From assembly GCA_025890175.1 (NCBI GenBank), contig JANPYM010000008.1, forward strand, positions 2,333,650 to 2,397,649: DNA of 64,000 bases. The letters are read 5' to 3'. The DNA is from Ciborinia camelliae (lineage: Eukaryota; Ascomycota; Leotiomycetes; Helotiales; Sclerotiniaceae). Position 1 is the first letter of the stretch; each line of letters opens with the position of its first letter. A model generated the notes under the pieces. It saw only the letters and a program-made list of their open reading frames with translations. It did no database searches and had not been told where the DNA came from. This document shows, piece after piece, positions 23,545 to 36,900 of this stretch. The translations under genes were made by a program, and so were the position numbers.

Positions 23545-25468
23545 TTTGCTGTTTTGTTTGTTGGAGATTGTGGGTGAGAGAGGGATTATAATGATTGAGA
23601 GGGGGAAGGGTGGGAGAGGGATTAGAAGGGTCTTTGTTTCTTTTTTTTTTGGAGGGACGGGGTGGGGTAATTTGCGCTCGGGGTAGACTTGGGTCGCCGT
23701 GCATGTAATCTAGACTTGATGTGGGCTAGCTTTGTATATATTAATGGGGTGACTTGTATAAATATAAATTTGTGGTTTGATGGGGGTTATGCGGCCGGCT
23801 TGTATGCTTTGGCCTATATAGTCCAATGGATTTGCACTTGCAAGTAGGTACCTATTTGTTCGGGAGAGTTTTATTTGTATCCGTGATATCTATCTACCTT
23901 ATATAGGAAGAAGAAGAAGAAGAAGATGATGAAGGTTCTGTTTCGTGGTGAGCATGTTATATGTAATGTCTTCCAGCGAAGTCCACCCCTTTCATCTTCC
24001 ATCCCCGGATTGATTACGACTCGATTTCTTCTACAAACTGAAAGCCATCCATGGGTTGAGTGGTATTTCCTTCGATATTTACTTATTTTATTGAGGATTA
24101 CATGAAGGAAGGGAAGCCCGGAAAAGTGTTCGGTCTAGACGAGTTGTTTGATGCTGGCTACGATTGAAATCGGAATTTCCTTAATTGCTCATCCTAGACC
24201 GTGTATCAATCAATAGGTACCGAGACAGACAGACAGACAGCAGCGGGAGGAATACCCAGTTGAGAAATCGACAACAAAGGAATCACGAGATCTACGGATC
24301 AAGATTATCTTGAATTTGACTTAACTCAAATCTATGATATGCTTCTACGAATGACAAGATCCAAGGCAAAGTGCAAATCACAAATGGTAGACCTATCATC
24401 GGGGTCTAGCCTGACTCCTAAGAATGAATACGCATCATAGCCAGAGGTTACCAATTTCGCAAGTCACATGAATAAGGATTACATCATCCATGGTATACCG
24501 TATTCGTAGAGCAATAGCTTCTTGACATGGAGAACAAGTTTATAGTTGAACGACGATTTGCATATATGAAGTTATACTCCAGTCTCCGGAGAGGAGTAAT
24601 GAAGAGGTGAATCTTTGATGGGATAATACCTACCTACTTAACCTATATTTTTCTCCACGACAAACATGACGATCCATCAACTTGGGGATCATTAGTTCTG
24701 AGTGATCGAGATTCGAAGATCCACGTTACGGATTACGATATTGGAGGAATGAATAAGCATCATCTATTCATCCGCGGCGATTTTGTCCTCGGCCAAAAGA
24801 AAGTCGCGAGCAATTCAAATTTCAAGACGAGTTCGAATCTTGAATCTTGATTATGTATGATGGGAACAGACTTGGAGAGAATAACGAGGCTGTTTTTTCA
24901 GCTTCTTTTGCTTGCTGTTTGTGAAGTTAATAGTTATATTGTAAAAAGCACGGGGTTGAGATTCGAAGACTCGGCGGAGCAAGCATGCCATGAGTCCTTG
25001 AATGAACGACGCGAGTCAAAAGGACGAGGAGTTCAAATTTCAAAATGGAAGGAAGGCTAAGTGTTGATCTATTGTCCGGGAACAAAGCATACAATAACTA
25101 GTCTTTGGAACTGGAAGCCCCAACGCCAATTAATAAATATACATCATCGAAATGATCAATGATCAATGATGGCTACCTAGTACCTCTCACGAACGAACAA
25201 ACAAACAAACAACCATACAACCAACCAAAACCTCCAGATACCACCCACACTACACTCCTATGAACTTCAAAATCATCTGCACACCTACCGACATACCCCC
25301 CCTCTCTTCATCGCAATCGCAAAATACTCCTCCTCCCTACTCCCACTCCATGATGAAACAACCAAACCACGAATCGAAATACATACGCAGTAGCAGTAAC
25401 GCAAGTCAAGACTCAATTTCTCCTCCACCTGCAGCCATTGAATCATTCCACTCTCCACTCTCCAGACT

Positions 25469-25541
25469 TCATAACCCAACCCAACCCAACCCAACCCAAC
25501 CCATCAAGATCAAGACCAACCCAACCCATCAAGATCAAGAC
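25469..25541. repeat. AACCC pentamer run with a duplicated 25-bp segment
   Basis: Five or so copies of CCCAA, then a segment ending CATCAAGATCAAGA that appears twice. Confidence 0.75.
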
Positions 25542-26091
25542 ATCCCCTTTACGATTTCCGATCCACGAATGAATACGACGACGATTTAAAATTCTCTCGG
25601 AATCTTGAGATCAGATCACTGACACTCCACTACGAATAACACCCGGCTCTAAACGCTACCTCTGTACACGTTAGCGATTTTAGCTTTCCCTTTTTTCTCT
25701 ACGGTTGAACACTTCATTTTATTCAAGTCTTAGTCTCTGTCTGTAACAAAATTATGTTCTCTGTAATCATAACCTGTAGGTTTTACCTTTGCCTGCTTAC
25801 TTACTTACTTACTTACTGACAATCATACATTCTCATACATTCCTATACATTTCCATACATTCCCATACATTCCCATACATTCCCATCCATCCATCCATCC
25901 ATTCCCACCAAAAATCAAGACAAGATAACATTCTTTAAGATCAGATCAGATCAGATCAGATAAAATAAAAAAGTACCCACCTACCCACCTACCTATTCTT
26001 CGAAGAATCTGCTGCGAAAACTCTTTCCGTGAATTTGCCATGCTATATATATCATTCATTATCTAGTATCTGGGGTATATCTGCCTTTCTT

Positions 26092-26398
26092 CCATCCATC
26101 CATCCTTCCTTCCATCCATCCTTCCTTCCATCCATCCATCTTCCTTTCTTCCATCCATCCATTCTTCCTTTCTTCCATGCCAACCCAACCCAACCCAACC
26201 CGATCCGATGCGTCTCCGCGTTCCATTCCCCCCCATTCNNNNNNNNNNCAACTCTAGCCTCTCCCACCATCCCACCATCCCATCCCATCCTATCCCACCA
26301 TCCCACCATCCTATCATCCTATCCCACCATCCCACCATCCCACCATCCCATCATCCCATCATCCTATCCCACCATCCCACCATCCTATCCAATCCTAT
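26092..26398. repeat. CCATC-type microsatellite interrupted by an assembly gap
   Basis: Imperfect CCATCC/CTTCC units fill 26092-26180, and CCCACCATC units fill about 26262-26398. Ten N bases lie at 26239-26248, so the true array length is unknown. Confidence 0.85.
26239..26248. other. Assembly gap (10 N)
   Basis: Ten consecutive undetermined bases inside the pyrimidine-rich repeat; probably a placeholder of arbitrary size. Confidence 0.99.
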
Positions 26399-26821
26399 AT
26401 ATCATAAACAAGAACGACCGAACAGACGACAAATAAATAAATAAATAAATAAAAAAAACGACACGAGAACCATGCCAGGGCCATTAAGAAATTATCAATT
26501 AAATGAATGTTATGTCACCAAACAATATGGCGACCAAGTTAAATTCGCAAAGAGAAACTCCTCCCTCTCCCCGAAAAAAACTCCCCCCCCCCCAAAACAA
26601 AGTTGCGGAAATCCGAAAAAACGCTTATGATGCCAACACCCTAACGATGAAGACGGCTAATATAATATGTAATACATGGCGAGTTCATCATTATTAATTT
26701 GAACTGCGTTACCATTACCATGGTGGATATCAATAATTCCCCAATCAAAGGTCTGGTATCATCCAATGTCCAAACCCAACGCCGGCAAATATTTATCGAA
26801 GTTCGTCGAGTCAGTGAATGA

Positions 26822-27044
26822 GGTTCACGGCCGTGAGGCCCAGAGAACTTGGTTTACAACACTGCAGACTTCTTCACTCCTCTCCTTCGTTTGGTTTAGT
26901 TCGTCAACGCGGTTCACAGCCATGAGGCCCAGAGAACTTAGTTGCTGTAGACTTTGCCAATGGAGGATGGAGTTCATTCGATGTAAAATTAAAAAAAACT
27001 CCCGCAAAACAACACTGCAGACTTATCCACTCCTCCCCTTCATT
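26822..27044. repeat. Partly duplicated segment at the 3' end of the homeobox gene
   Basis: Block X (26822-26850) recurs at 26911-26939 with about three mismatches, and block Y (26856-26890) recurs at 27009-27044. In the right-hand copy X and Y are separated by about 70 extra bases. The right-hand Y overlaps the stop codon of the homeobox gene (27040-27042), so a gene end and its 3' UTR were apparently duplicated. Confidence 0.7.
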
Positions 27045-29176
27045 TCTCTGAATAGTCGGCCTGAGTGACGTTGGAAAATTGATATTGCTTTGGTTTCGTC
27101 ATCATCGTTGGAGAACTACCGACCAATGCAGTAGTGGGAAAGAGTGGATATCCATCATGAGGAAACGAGTACTCAGCAGATGCGCCCTGGTTCGACAATG
27201 TGTACGATGGACTTGGATTGTTGATGAATTGTGGAGAATCGTGGCCATTACCTGAGAGGAAACCTCCCTGGGTCAAACTACCAAAAGCGGGTGTGACCGG
27301 TTGACTGGAGTATGAAGTTTGATGCATGGATGATTCTGTCGCGAAAGAATCGTGGTTGGACGAGTAGAGAGGAGCATCTGTAAGTTCCATATCCCAAAGC
27401 TGCTCCTGGGAGGGTTCAGTGTTATTGGGCCAACCGGAAGTGGATGTTGCTTGAAGTCCTAATGCGTCTTGCATTGCCTGTGTGGGTGTTTGGTCGTTGG
27501 TCTGACTGGCATCTATGAAAGTAGGAAGACCATGGTTGTGCAAGTTGAACGAATAATTCAACTCTTCGCGGGAAGACGTATTCTCCCTCTTCAATGACAT
27601 TTGTCTTTCTCTAGGCGATATTGGAGTTGCTGGTGCCAAGCTACTCGTAACAGATGAACTGGCCGTCATACTAGGGTTACGCATCATGTGGGAATTGTGT
27701 TCCATGAAATTTTCAAACCCTTGCATGTTGATAGGCGACCTTTGCGCCGACTCGATTCCAGCCTTTTGAATACGACCAGTGAGGACATTTCGATTGGAAT
27801 TACCCCCTGCCGAGACAATCCTGCGCATTGGTGCATTTAGAGGGCTTCCAACTTGACGAAGGAATCCATCTACATTCGATATGGTCTTCGGTCCTATTTG
27901 TGGCCTACCTCCGGTTCTCAATGCGGCCGGTTTCTTGTGAACCTTCTTCCGCCTGGCGACTAGATCTGTGGGAGGTGGTGGGGACTTCAAAAAAGATGAG
28001 CCGGGTGGGGGAGGTGAGGATGATGTACTTTGAGATGATGAGGAGTCCTCGTCGAGAGACTGTGTAATGGAAGATGTCGCCGCATTGCTGTGGCCTAAGG
28101 CTTGGTTATCACCACTTTCATGTGGCCTAAAAGTAAGAATAGTCGAAAAGGAATGAGGGATCGCCAGAGATGAAACAGGGGCTGTTGAGAGCTGTCGTGT
28201 GGTGCTTCCATCAGAGAAGGCATTCAATCCCATTGGTGGATGTCCCGATTCCGCAGTGACATATGGATCTAATTGCTCTGGTTCATGGTACATTTGTTCT
28301 GGTTCATGGTACATCACACCACCATTTAATTCAGGTGGGTAAATGTACGGTGGTTCTGTGAAAGGAGAAAAGATATTGGTGATTGGGTTATTCGTGATTG
28401 GGAATATAGCACGATCGAGATCAGATGGCTCCGCCGTCCCTATCATATTTTCGAGGGGAAGAGGCCCATTGTGGTGTAAACGAAAGCTGCTGGTAGAAAA
28501 CTCTCCGCCATGGGAGGCGGCCTGAGCGGCAGCTTGAGCGACAACCAGGGTACGTGTAAGGGACTCGATACTCGCAATGCTGGGATCTGGGTATTGAGGA
28601 TTATAAGAAGCCGTCGCTGCAGGAGGGCCGGTTGAAGGGAATGACATTGAAGATTGCTGTTGCGGCACCATTTGATAATCGGTATTATAATTGTTTTGGG
28701 AAAATTCCGGAGATGAGGGCGCGGAGCCTGAGAATCCCAATGCTTCCCGCGCTTGACCAGCCTCATAGGCTTCCGTTTTCTTCTCTTGCTTACGTTTAGC
28801 TCGACGATTTTGAAACCAATTCTGCTATACATCAGTACCAAAACTCTCAATTTCACTTCAATTTCGTTCTTACATTAATTCTCGACAAATCGACACCCAT
28901 ATCCTCAGCAAAACCACGCTTGGTTTGCGTTGTAGGCTTCGGATTCCTAATAAACTCCCGCTCCAAGATATCAACTTCCTCCTTCCCTAGACGAGGCTTC
29001 GTCTCATTGGTTTTTTGACCGGTGGGCATATTCATCATGTTGGATGGATGTTGCGATAAGGAATATCCGTGGACAAGATGGTGATCATTGTAAGACCCTG
29101 GGGCCATATGGGAAACTAAATGATCATGATTTGGGTGGTTTGGGTGGTGTGAGAAGTGCTGGAAGCCGTATTCCAT
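27040..29176 (-). CDS. Homeobox transcription factor (694 aa, 2 exons)
   Basis: Nuclear DNA-binding regulator. Exons on the minus strand: 28874-29176 and 27040-28821, joined by a 52-nt intron (GTAAGA...TAGCAG). The N-terminus is His-rich (HHPNHPNHDH). The homeodomain spans about residues 57-115, with helix 2 RGFAEDMGVDL and recognition helix SRINNWFQNRRAKRKQEKK. I chose the CAG acceptor because it leaves exactly one residue between N46 and W48 of homeodomain numbering; the TAG acceptor three bases earlier would insert a Gln. The remainder is Ser/Pro/Gln-rich and low in structure, with a basic RRKKVHKKPAALR stretch and phospho-site-like SP motifs. The ATG at 29176 is the first in frame. It resembles the conidiation-type fungal homeobox proteins (Htf1/Hox2) in my memory; treat that as unproven. 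A 13.8-kb gene-free region lies upstream. Confidence 0.88.
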
Positions 29177-32100
29177 ACTTTCGTCCGGGGGTTCCTTCCA
29201 AACTTGAATTATTTCTCGAGTCGGTAATTGACGGAAGAACGACGAATGCAGGATGTTGTCCGAATCAAATAATACTGTTGCGAATACCAAGACTTATAAT
29301 ATGAGATGATATAATATACCCGTCCGGTATAGGTATGTCGTTCAACGATTGTGTGGGTAAGAATATATATGGCGCGTTGAATAAGAAACGATTGTTGACA
29401 ACTTCTACAGACTAATGAATGGAGTCCCGATTTGAAGTGATTTGAGTAGAGATAGATTAATGAAATGAATGTCGTGAAGGTTTGAGGTGATTTGAGCTGC
29501 GATAGAATTAAGATATATTGAATAATTGAAATTGGGCGAAAAGAATTGAAGGAGTCTCGCAGCCGCTTGTTTCGACCTGGGTTTCAGCGATTCAATGATG
29601 AGGGCGCGTATATATGGTCAGTGTGGTAGAACGAATCTTAAAGTATACCACTTGCAGATCAGGAATCGGGAATTTCGATACTTCAGAGCAGGAAATTCGA
29701 GGCAAGGAACGAAGGGGTTGTCGACTGTAATTGTAGTCAGTCAACTGGAACGAAGGAGTAAAGAAATTGTGTTTTGGTAGAAAAAAGATTCGAGAAGTTT
29801 AGTTTATGAAGGGGAGAACTCACTAACTAACGTAGGTAGAGGTAGTGGCAGTGGTAGTGAGTAACTAAAATTTAGTATTGACGATATCGGATCTGTGGCG
29901 ACCTTTGACTGGTACCTGGGCGTTTGTGCCAAAAACTGTCGAAAATCACTTTTTTTCCCTGGTACATGCGGATAAAAATATACAGATGCGGAAATGGAAA
30001 TGGAAATGAATATATATATATGTATATATATGTATATGTATATCACAATGCAGAGAAGTAGATGGGATTTAAATGGACGAGGGAATGTAAGTGTGAGAGT
30101 GAGAGAGAGTGAGAGTGAGCGGGAGGGGTGGAAGAAGGAGCACAGAGCGCGAGTCAAGCAAAGGAAGAGAGGTGGTGGTGGTGGTGGTGATGTATGTGAT
30201 GGATGTGATGGATGATTGTATCTGAAGTAGGTGGGTAGTAAAAGGTAAGATGTGGATGTGGATGAAGGTGGGTATGGATGTGTAGGTCGGTGCTTTAGGT
30301 TGCTCGTAAGGTAGGTAGGTAGGTAGGTAGGTAGGTAGGTAGCTAAGGTAAGGTAAGGAAGGTATGGTATGGATGGTATGGTATGGGTTGTGAATAATGT
30401 GGATGCGTGCTCACTGCTCACTGCTCACTGTCCACAGCTCACAGCTCATTCATTATTGTTCACTGTTCACTGCTGCTCTTGTTCGATGGTGGTGGTGGTG
30501 GTGGGTGTATGTGTGTGTCCAGTATTCTCACTAATAACCTCTGTATGAGCGATCTCATCCTTAGGTAATCTTGTTGGAATTATGGATTTTGGTACAGATT
30601 GAACAAGCCTACAAACTTACAAGCCTGGCCTACCTACACAAAGCCTGTTTTAAACAGGGGGAAGGGGAGGGGAGGGGGCGATTGTAATCCCTCGCTGTTT
30701 TTGCAATACAAAGAAAGTGTTAGTTAACCTTGTCCTTGACTCTTGACTCTTGACTCCTTGACTGATTTGACCTACCAGATCACAATCACTGGTGTGGCTT
30801 TGCCAGGGTTTCCTCCCCGGGACACTGTCTTTTTGCCTTTTTTTCTCTCTTGCCTGCTTGCTTGCTTGCTCGACTTTTGGATATCGACGAATCCTGGGAA
30901 TGGTTCCTTGGGGGCTTGAAAGTTGAGGTTCAGCGCGTGAACCCCTTCATGGCCTTCGAGGTCGTTTATTTGAATTGCCCAGGTAGGATAAGGCACATCT
31001 ACGGAATATATTTATTTTTATCCCTCTACTTTATTTTACTTCTTGTTCCTCACTTTCCCCTGAATCAACTTCATTCATATTGATTGATCCATTCCTTGAT
31101 ACCTACTGAGAATGATCGATCATTCATAGTCATGATCATTGACTTGCTGTGAAGTTTCGTATTTAGTTCATTGATCAAACCATCTCGAGGTCTACTTTCT
31201 TTTCCTTCGTCATTTCTATTTCTATATGTAGGTATGGGATTGATCAATTGTTTGACAGGACGGAGGAAGAACATACTCCGTAGTATCTATTTCCGACTTA
31301 CCCACTGCCTTTTTCATACCTTATCCATGCCTTCCAAGTCCCATACCCCAAACTGCACCGTGCGTGTAAAGCAAATAAGAAACCGAAGCGCTAGACGGCA
31401 ACCTGTAATAATACATAACACTGACTGGGCTCTGATACAAAGTGGGTTTAATCCAAAAAGTAACGAGTAATAATGTATAATGAATGTATGCTTCCGAACC
31501 ATAGAAAATGAGCTTGAGGCTTGACCATTGAACTTTTACCAAGTCACTTAGGTATACAGAGTAGGTTAGATGTAGGTACTTACGTGCCTAGCTTTCTAAG
31601 GTTCGACTCGGAATCGATTCAGTGTGAAGCCCGACCATGATGAAGGAGGCCCTTGGTCTTGGTCTTGGTCTCGGTTTCGGTCCCGACCATCTGGAGAATT
31701 GATCTTGTCTTGTCGTAAGCATTTAAATACGTACCTCCCTACCTACCGACCTACTACTACCTAGGGATTATTTTTATGATTTCGATTCGTGAATACAACT
31801 AACCGTACTCAGTCAGTATGGACTTACTTTACTGTAACTTGTTGTTCCTTTTGTTCTGCGATCGCTTCCTTGGTGGCTCATAAGTCCACTCGCTTCTTTT
31901 CCTTCGCACTCCACCTGCAGCAAGCCGAGCGGATCACACCAACTCAGGTACGAACTAGGTTCCCAGCTCTCCTAGCTCTCCTAGCTCTGCATTAGGAGCT
32001 CTAGAAGCAATTGACTTTTACTCACAATTTCACAATTTCACAATTTCCCCGAAGCACCTACCAAACCTAGTCCACTCTAATAAATCTCTGATCCTCAACT

Positions 32101-33529
32101 AATCCAGATTTAGTAATCATTTGCACCAGTAGCACTGCAGTCTGCAGCAGTCTGCAGCAGTCAAAAGCTTACCCACCCCATCCACCGATTCCACCCTCTT
32201 TCAGCAATCAGCACCCATGTATGTTCAGTACCTAGGTAGTAGGTAGTAGTAGGTGGTAATAGGTGGTAATAGGTAGCATTGCGTGAAGCGCAATTAACAA
32301 TGTACATACGTACGTTCTCATCTCAGGCACATCGCTTTCCGCACCCAGGAAAAGCAATTCAGATGACCTTTTTCGCCCACCCTCGACCAAATGGGGGTAT
32401 AGCAGACCGATCATATCTATCGCCACTTCCAAAATTGTCTTTCAATTTCCTACTTGAGCGTGGGAACCCTGGTCACCCAGCTTGAAATGGCTTTGACCTC
32501 GCATCTCGGAGAACAGGCCGACTTCCTGAAGCCGGCTTTTGCTACTGTACCTCTCTACCTCCTAACTACTACCTGGGTACCAGAAGAAAATTAAAATGCT
32601 TGAAAGGTCTTGAGACTCGAGAGCTACCCTGAACGATTGGCTTTCACGATCAGATGAGATTTTCCTATTAATAATTAGAACTAAAGTTCTACTCAATTTT
32701 ATTTCCCCCGTTTCTCTTCCCCACGCACATTTGTAACAATCATGAACCATGCCATCTATCTCAGGATACCGTATTAGAACTGAGAAGATCATCTTTCAAT
32801 GGTAAAGAGATGAGATGACGAGATGAGATGAGATGGTGGCTATTAATTGACGAGATATGATCTCATGCCGTCGACTCTCGAGGGTCCTGTATTGTGTGCG
32901 TATTGGTGCGCGCTGATTATCCGTAAGCAATCGTATCTTTCATCCAAACTTTCCACCCAAGATCCCCAGAAATTGGTGCCCGCCTACCTACCACTCACTT
33001 CATGTTCTTTCGTGGATAAAAATACGGTTCCTGAGTTTCAACGCATCACGTTAAAAGCAGCGTGGAACTTATTTCTTTTGCCATCATTAAGTACCTTAAC
33101 GGATCAGCCATTATTATCATTACCCATGAAGAATCAAGCTACTTGAGCAGTCGAGATGGCATAAAATGTTGCTTGCAAGGTTGGTTGCACAAAGAAAGCT
33201 ATTTTCGGTCTCCACTACTGGTATGCTTGTACGTGCATATGCAAGCCAACAGACAAAAAGGTCCATCACACGGTGCTGAAATGTGCAGGAGACTTCGAGA
33301 CTTGGAGATTTGGTGCTGTCGACTGTGGTGAAAGGTTAAGCTTAGCGTCGCATTATCATAAAAGTGCTTCATCATCCAAAATCTAGGTTACTTTTCATCT
33401 GAAAGAAAGATACGGGGCATCGGGTAGTTTCGAGTTTAGCTGTCTATGCTCGCTATGTTGTTTAAAGACGATTTGTTAGAAATTGTAGCATGTGCAGTAG
33501 TCTACCTGTAAGCTCCTCAGCAACTGAAC

Positions 33530-33907
33530 ATGGCAGCCGTGATGTCCATTCCAATTCGCACGGGGAAGAGCGATTCTCAGCGAACCATCACTATCAAATC
33601 ATATCATACCGAGAGCCCAACCCCCTCCCTCATCATTGCGGGACAGAAGCACGAACAATCGAAATCAACATTTAAAACCCGAAGCCGGAGAAAAATGACC
33701 CCCCCCCAAAAAGGAACGGAAGACCTCCAAGGGCCAACACCTAACACGAAGACATTTTCCTTTGCATCTCCCTTCGATAAGACATACCCAATAGGACAAG
33801 TTCCCAGGAAAAACTCGCACCCAGTACCATCATCCCCCGTCACGCCAAATCGCGACGCTCTGAGTCTCATCCACACAAAATTTATCCTCGGATACTTCGA
33901 CCCTTAA
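33530..33907 (+). CDS. Doubtful hypothetical ORF (125 aa)
   Basis: One of the few ATG-started frames above 120 codons in the gene desert that is not built from simple repeats. The product is Ser/Thr/Pro/Lys-rich (KTRSRRKMTPP, SSPVTPNRDA), looks disordered and belongs to no family I know. No splice sites or upstream promoter features argue for it. It is listed only so that it can be tested. Confidence 0.15.
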   Translation: MAAVMSIPIRTGKSDSQRTITIKSYHTESPTPSLIIAGQKHEQSKSTFKTRSRRKMTPPQKGTEDLQGPTPNTKTFSFASPFDKTYPIGQVPRKNSHPVPSSPVTPNRDALSLIHTKFILGYFDP

Positions 33908-36900
33908 GATGTGCAATTAAGAAAATCTTACGCTTCCGCTGCGCCGCATTTCAACGGGAACTATTCTGAACATCCTCGAATGCCACGAGCGTCCAGCGTC
34001 AGAGTGAGGGTGCCCGCAGGAGGAGGGCCAAAAAATTTTTTAATTTTTTTATTTTATTATCTACCCTGAATATCTTTCTTGAAGGGGGCCACGATGGGTT
34101 CCAGCCTCAACATTTTTCCCAAATCATCATCGTCATGTGGCAATTCAGCTGGACCCCAAAAAGTCGCGTAGAAACGCCGAATTGGGAAATGGGAAAGTCG
34201 ATGGATATCATTGGATTGTAGCGTGGGGAGATCCTCTGGAGCGTGGTTACGACATTGATTTCCTTAGCGTCAAGACGGTACGCTGTCGTCCGGTGAAGGC
34301 GGTGATGCGATGGCCCTGATTGATGGATGGATGGGCCTTTCTAATCTTCCCATCCAGGTTGCGACACGACCCTTCAAATAGACGATGCGACGATCGCATT
34401 CGGCGGATTCGCAATGGGCGTGGCCCTCCCCTCCTTCCCCCCCCAAGGGCCCCCAATCGCGCAACCAGCCTTCGGACAATTTCCAGTCAGCATAACGCTT
34501 TCCCTTCGCATTGCAGCGCGGTCGCAGAGGCGGGTACGGGTACCGCACTGGTGATTTTCCTCGCAGCCTCTTACCTTAGCTTACTTGGGTGGTGTCTGTC
34601 TGACTGACGCTCGGGATCTCAACGTTGTCTGCCGCACGTCGGCTCGCTGGCTGGTTTCTTCCATCTATATCTCATGGCGGGCGAATGACTCGCTGGCTTT
34701 TTCATCACGCTTCACACGCTCGATCACTTTTTCTTCCCCTGGAGCCATGTTCATCGCTGCTGGCGCGCGCGTCATGATGGCGTTTTTTTTTATGCACGTC
34801 GCTGTCAAAGTGAAATATTTATGTACATGGGCTGGCCTATTCTACCTATTCTACCTATTCATACGCTCGTGTCCCTGAATAGGGAATGGTGAACATTTCC
34901 ATGTCAGTCAGTCCCCAAGAGGGGGAAGCGAGTTGGTGACCTCGGAACTCGCAACTCTCTGGGTCCATAGGTAGGAAGGAATTGTGACATCCGTTACTCG
35001 AACGATGTTTAATTGGTGTATGTACGACCAAAGGGCGTCGAAAATCGAAAATGTAGAACTTCGGTCCGCCGTCTAATCCGTAGGTGCCGTAGCCTATAGA
35101 CAGACCCGTAGCCTATAGACCCGTAACCTCTAATACGTTTGTTAGGTATTCTCATATATACAGTATATTCAACATTATTGTACCCTTCAAATTGGACTCG
35201 AGGGATAACCCGATGAATAATAACAATAACAATAATAATAATAGATTGATGATATGAAAGTAATTTATTTTATCAAAGGATTTCCCATCTTCGCCCCGAA
35301 GCCTGAACCTGCACTCGAAGCATGGGCTCCGGGGAATACCCAAGTTCCCACGCCGCTCCCAACTGCCCAGGCAAAGTTCACCATTCTTAGGTACCTACCT
35401 ATGATTGTCTCGGATGATGCTGGATCCTGGGTTCCCGCCTCTCTTTCCTCGTCGAAGGGAAAGTCAATCTGGATCTTGATCCATTTCGATGGATGGATGG
35501 ATGGATGCGCTTTCTTTCCCTCCCTCCCCTGTTCCCCCTGCCAGATGGCTCATTGTTGATCCATCGTCTGGAAAATCATCGTGGTGACGGGGATGCTGCT
35601 TTCCGAAGGGTTGTGGACACGGTACTTTCGCTATGGATGTGTATCTGTTGTTGTGAACTCCCCCAGCTGGCTGTTTATCATACCTATCAATTGGAGATTC
35701 GCTACTTGTGGTATTTTATTTTATTTCTATGATTCTGACAATCTAGGTTTTAAAATTGCAAGAATTTTATTTCATATGCTTCCTCCTAAGCTTTAAGCAA
35801 CCTTTTTTTTTTCTTTTCTTGGGCAAGATGACTGGGTGATCTGATCTATAGGTTCGCCGACCAAACCTCGTGGTTCAGGGATCTTGGAACTGGGGAAGGA
35901 AGAAAGGATAAACCCGTCTTCCGCCGCGGTCTTCGAAATTCTAAGACATCTTTAAACTTTGCATACAAGGAAGGGACTTATCTTAGACACCCAGGACCAG
36001 GAGAGACAGTCGGAGAGACATCCAACGCAGACGAGAGTTGGAATCTTATTCTGTATGTATGCTACTTATTTACTCCACGTATCTTTCGAAGGCTCTAGAC
36101 CGGGATTCTTACGAGAGGATTACAAGTTACCTTTACCATCATTTCCTGCAATCATAATCCCATATCAATTGGAGAATCGGATGGTGAAGGCAGACTCGGT
36201 ATCTCTGTACGTTAATAAGCATCTCAAAACCCATCATCCTCTTGCGCGTCTGATCATATCTCACTGCCTATTTGCGCCATCTTGTAATCTCCCCAAAAGT
36301 TCCAGGGTGTGGAGGCCCAAAGCGATGCGATGAAAAAAGGTGGTGGGGTCAATTTATCTCCCATGTATGGATGAATGTGTACCTAGTATGTATGTACTTT
36401 GTGGATTCCGTCGATACCTACCAAATAGACCACCAACTTATTATTATACTCCGTACCAGGCGAGCAGTGGTGAAGCTGGGAAGCTGGGAGAGAAGCACCC
36501 CAAAAAAAAAAGTAAGCCCTGAAAAGCCTTCACATAAATGAGTCTGAGCGGCCACGTGGAGGGTCGGGGCGTACCATTGTCAGTCGGTGGAAAGATGCAG
36601 GGAGAAAGGGGGGAGCGTAGTTGGGAGGGCCTTCTTTTGGGGTCATGCAGGTACGGTGTCGTTCGTACTCTAGATATCGTGAATAGGCCCACGGGTGGGT
36701 TATCATTATCATATCGTAGGTAGGTAGGTACCTAATGAATGCTACCTGCGCCTTTCCATATCGTTTGTACGGTTGCGGTATTGCCATTGCCATTGCCATT
36801 ATATCAGTACATTGGTACATGCTATTTGGATGTAACTGCAGAGGTATGGGATGGAGGTATATAACCTATCAGGAGATCATGATGAATATCATAGCGGGTA

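Larger units (their letters stand above)
23545..27039. other. 3.5-kb gene-free region, low-complexity towards the right
   Basis: No convincing gene. The left half is ordinary AT-rich DNA with a GAAGAA run (23908-23930) and a GACA run (24226-24241). The right half (25190-26450) is dominated by simple repeats: AAC-type, AACCC-type (25469-25541), TTAC (25797-25819), CATTCC/CATC (25826-25902) and CCATC-type runs (26092-26398) around the assembly gap. A duplicated segment lies at 26822-27044. Confidence 0.55.

Noticed and set aside
26029..26444. Overlapping frames on both strands through the CCATC repeat
   Set aside because: They cross the N gap and consist of simple-repeat translation.
29804..30421. 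205-codon minus-strand frame
   Set aside because: It contains long Thr-Tyr-Leu-Pro, Pro and Ser-Leu runs from TAGG, GGT and GAGAGT microsatellites, with no domain; it lies in the likely upstream region of the homeobox gene.
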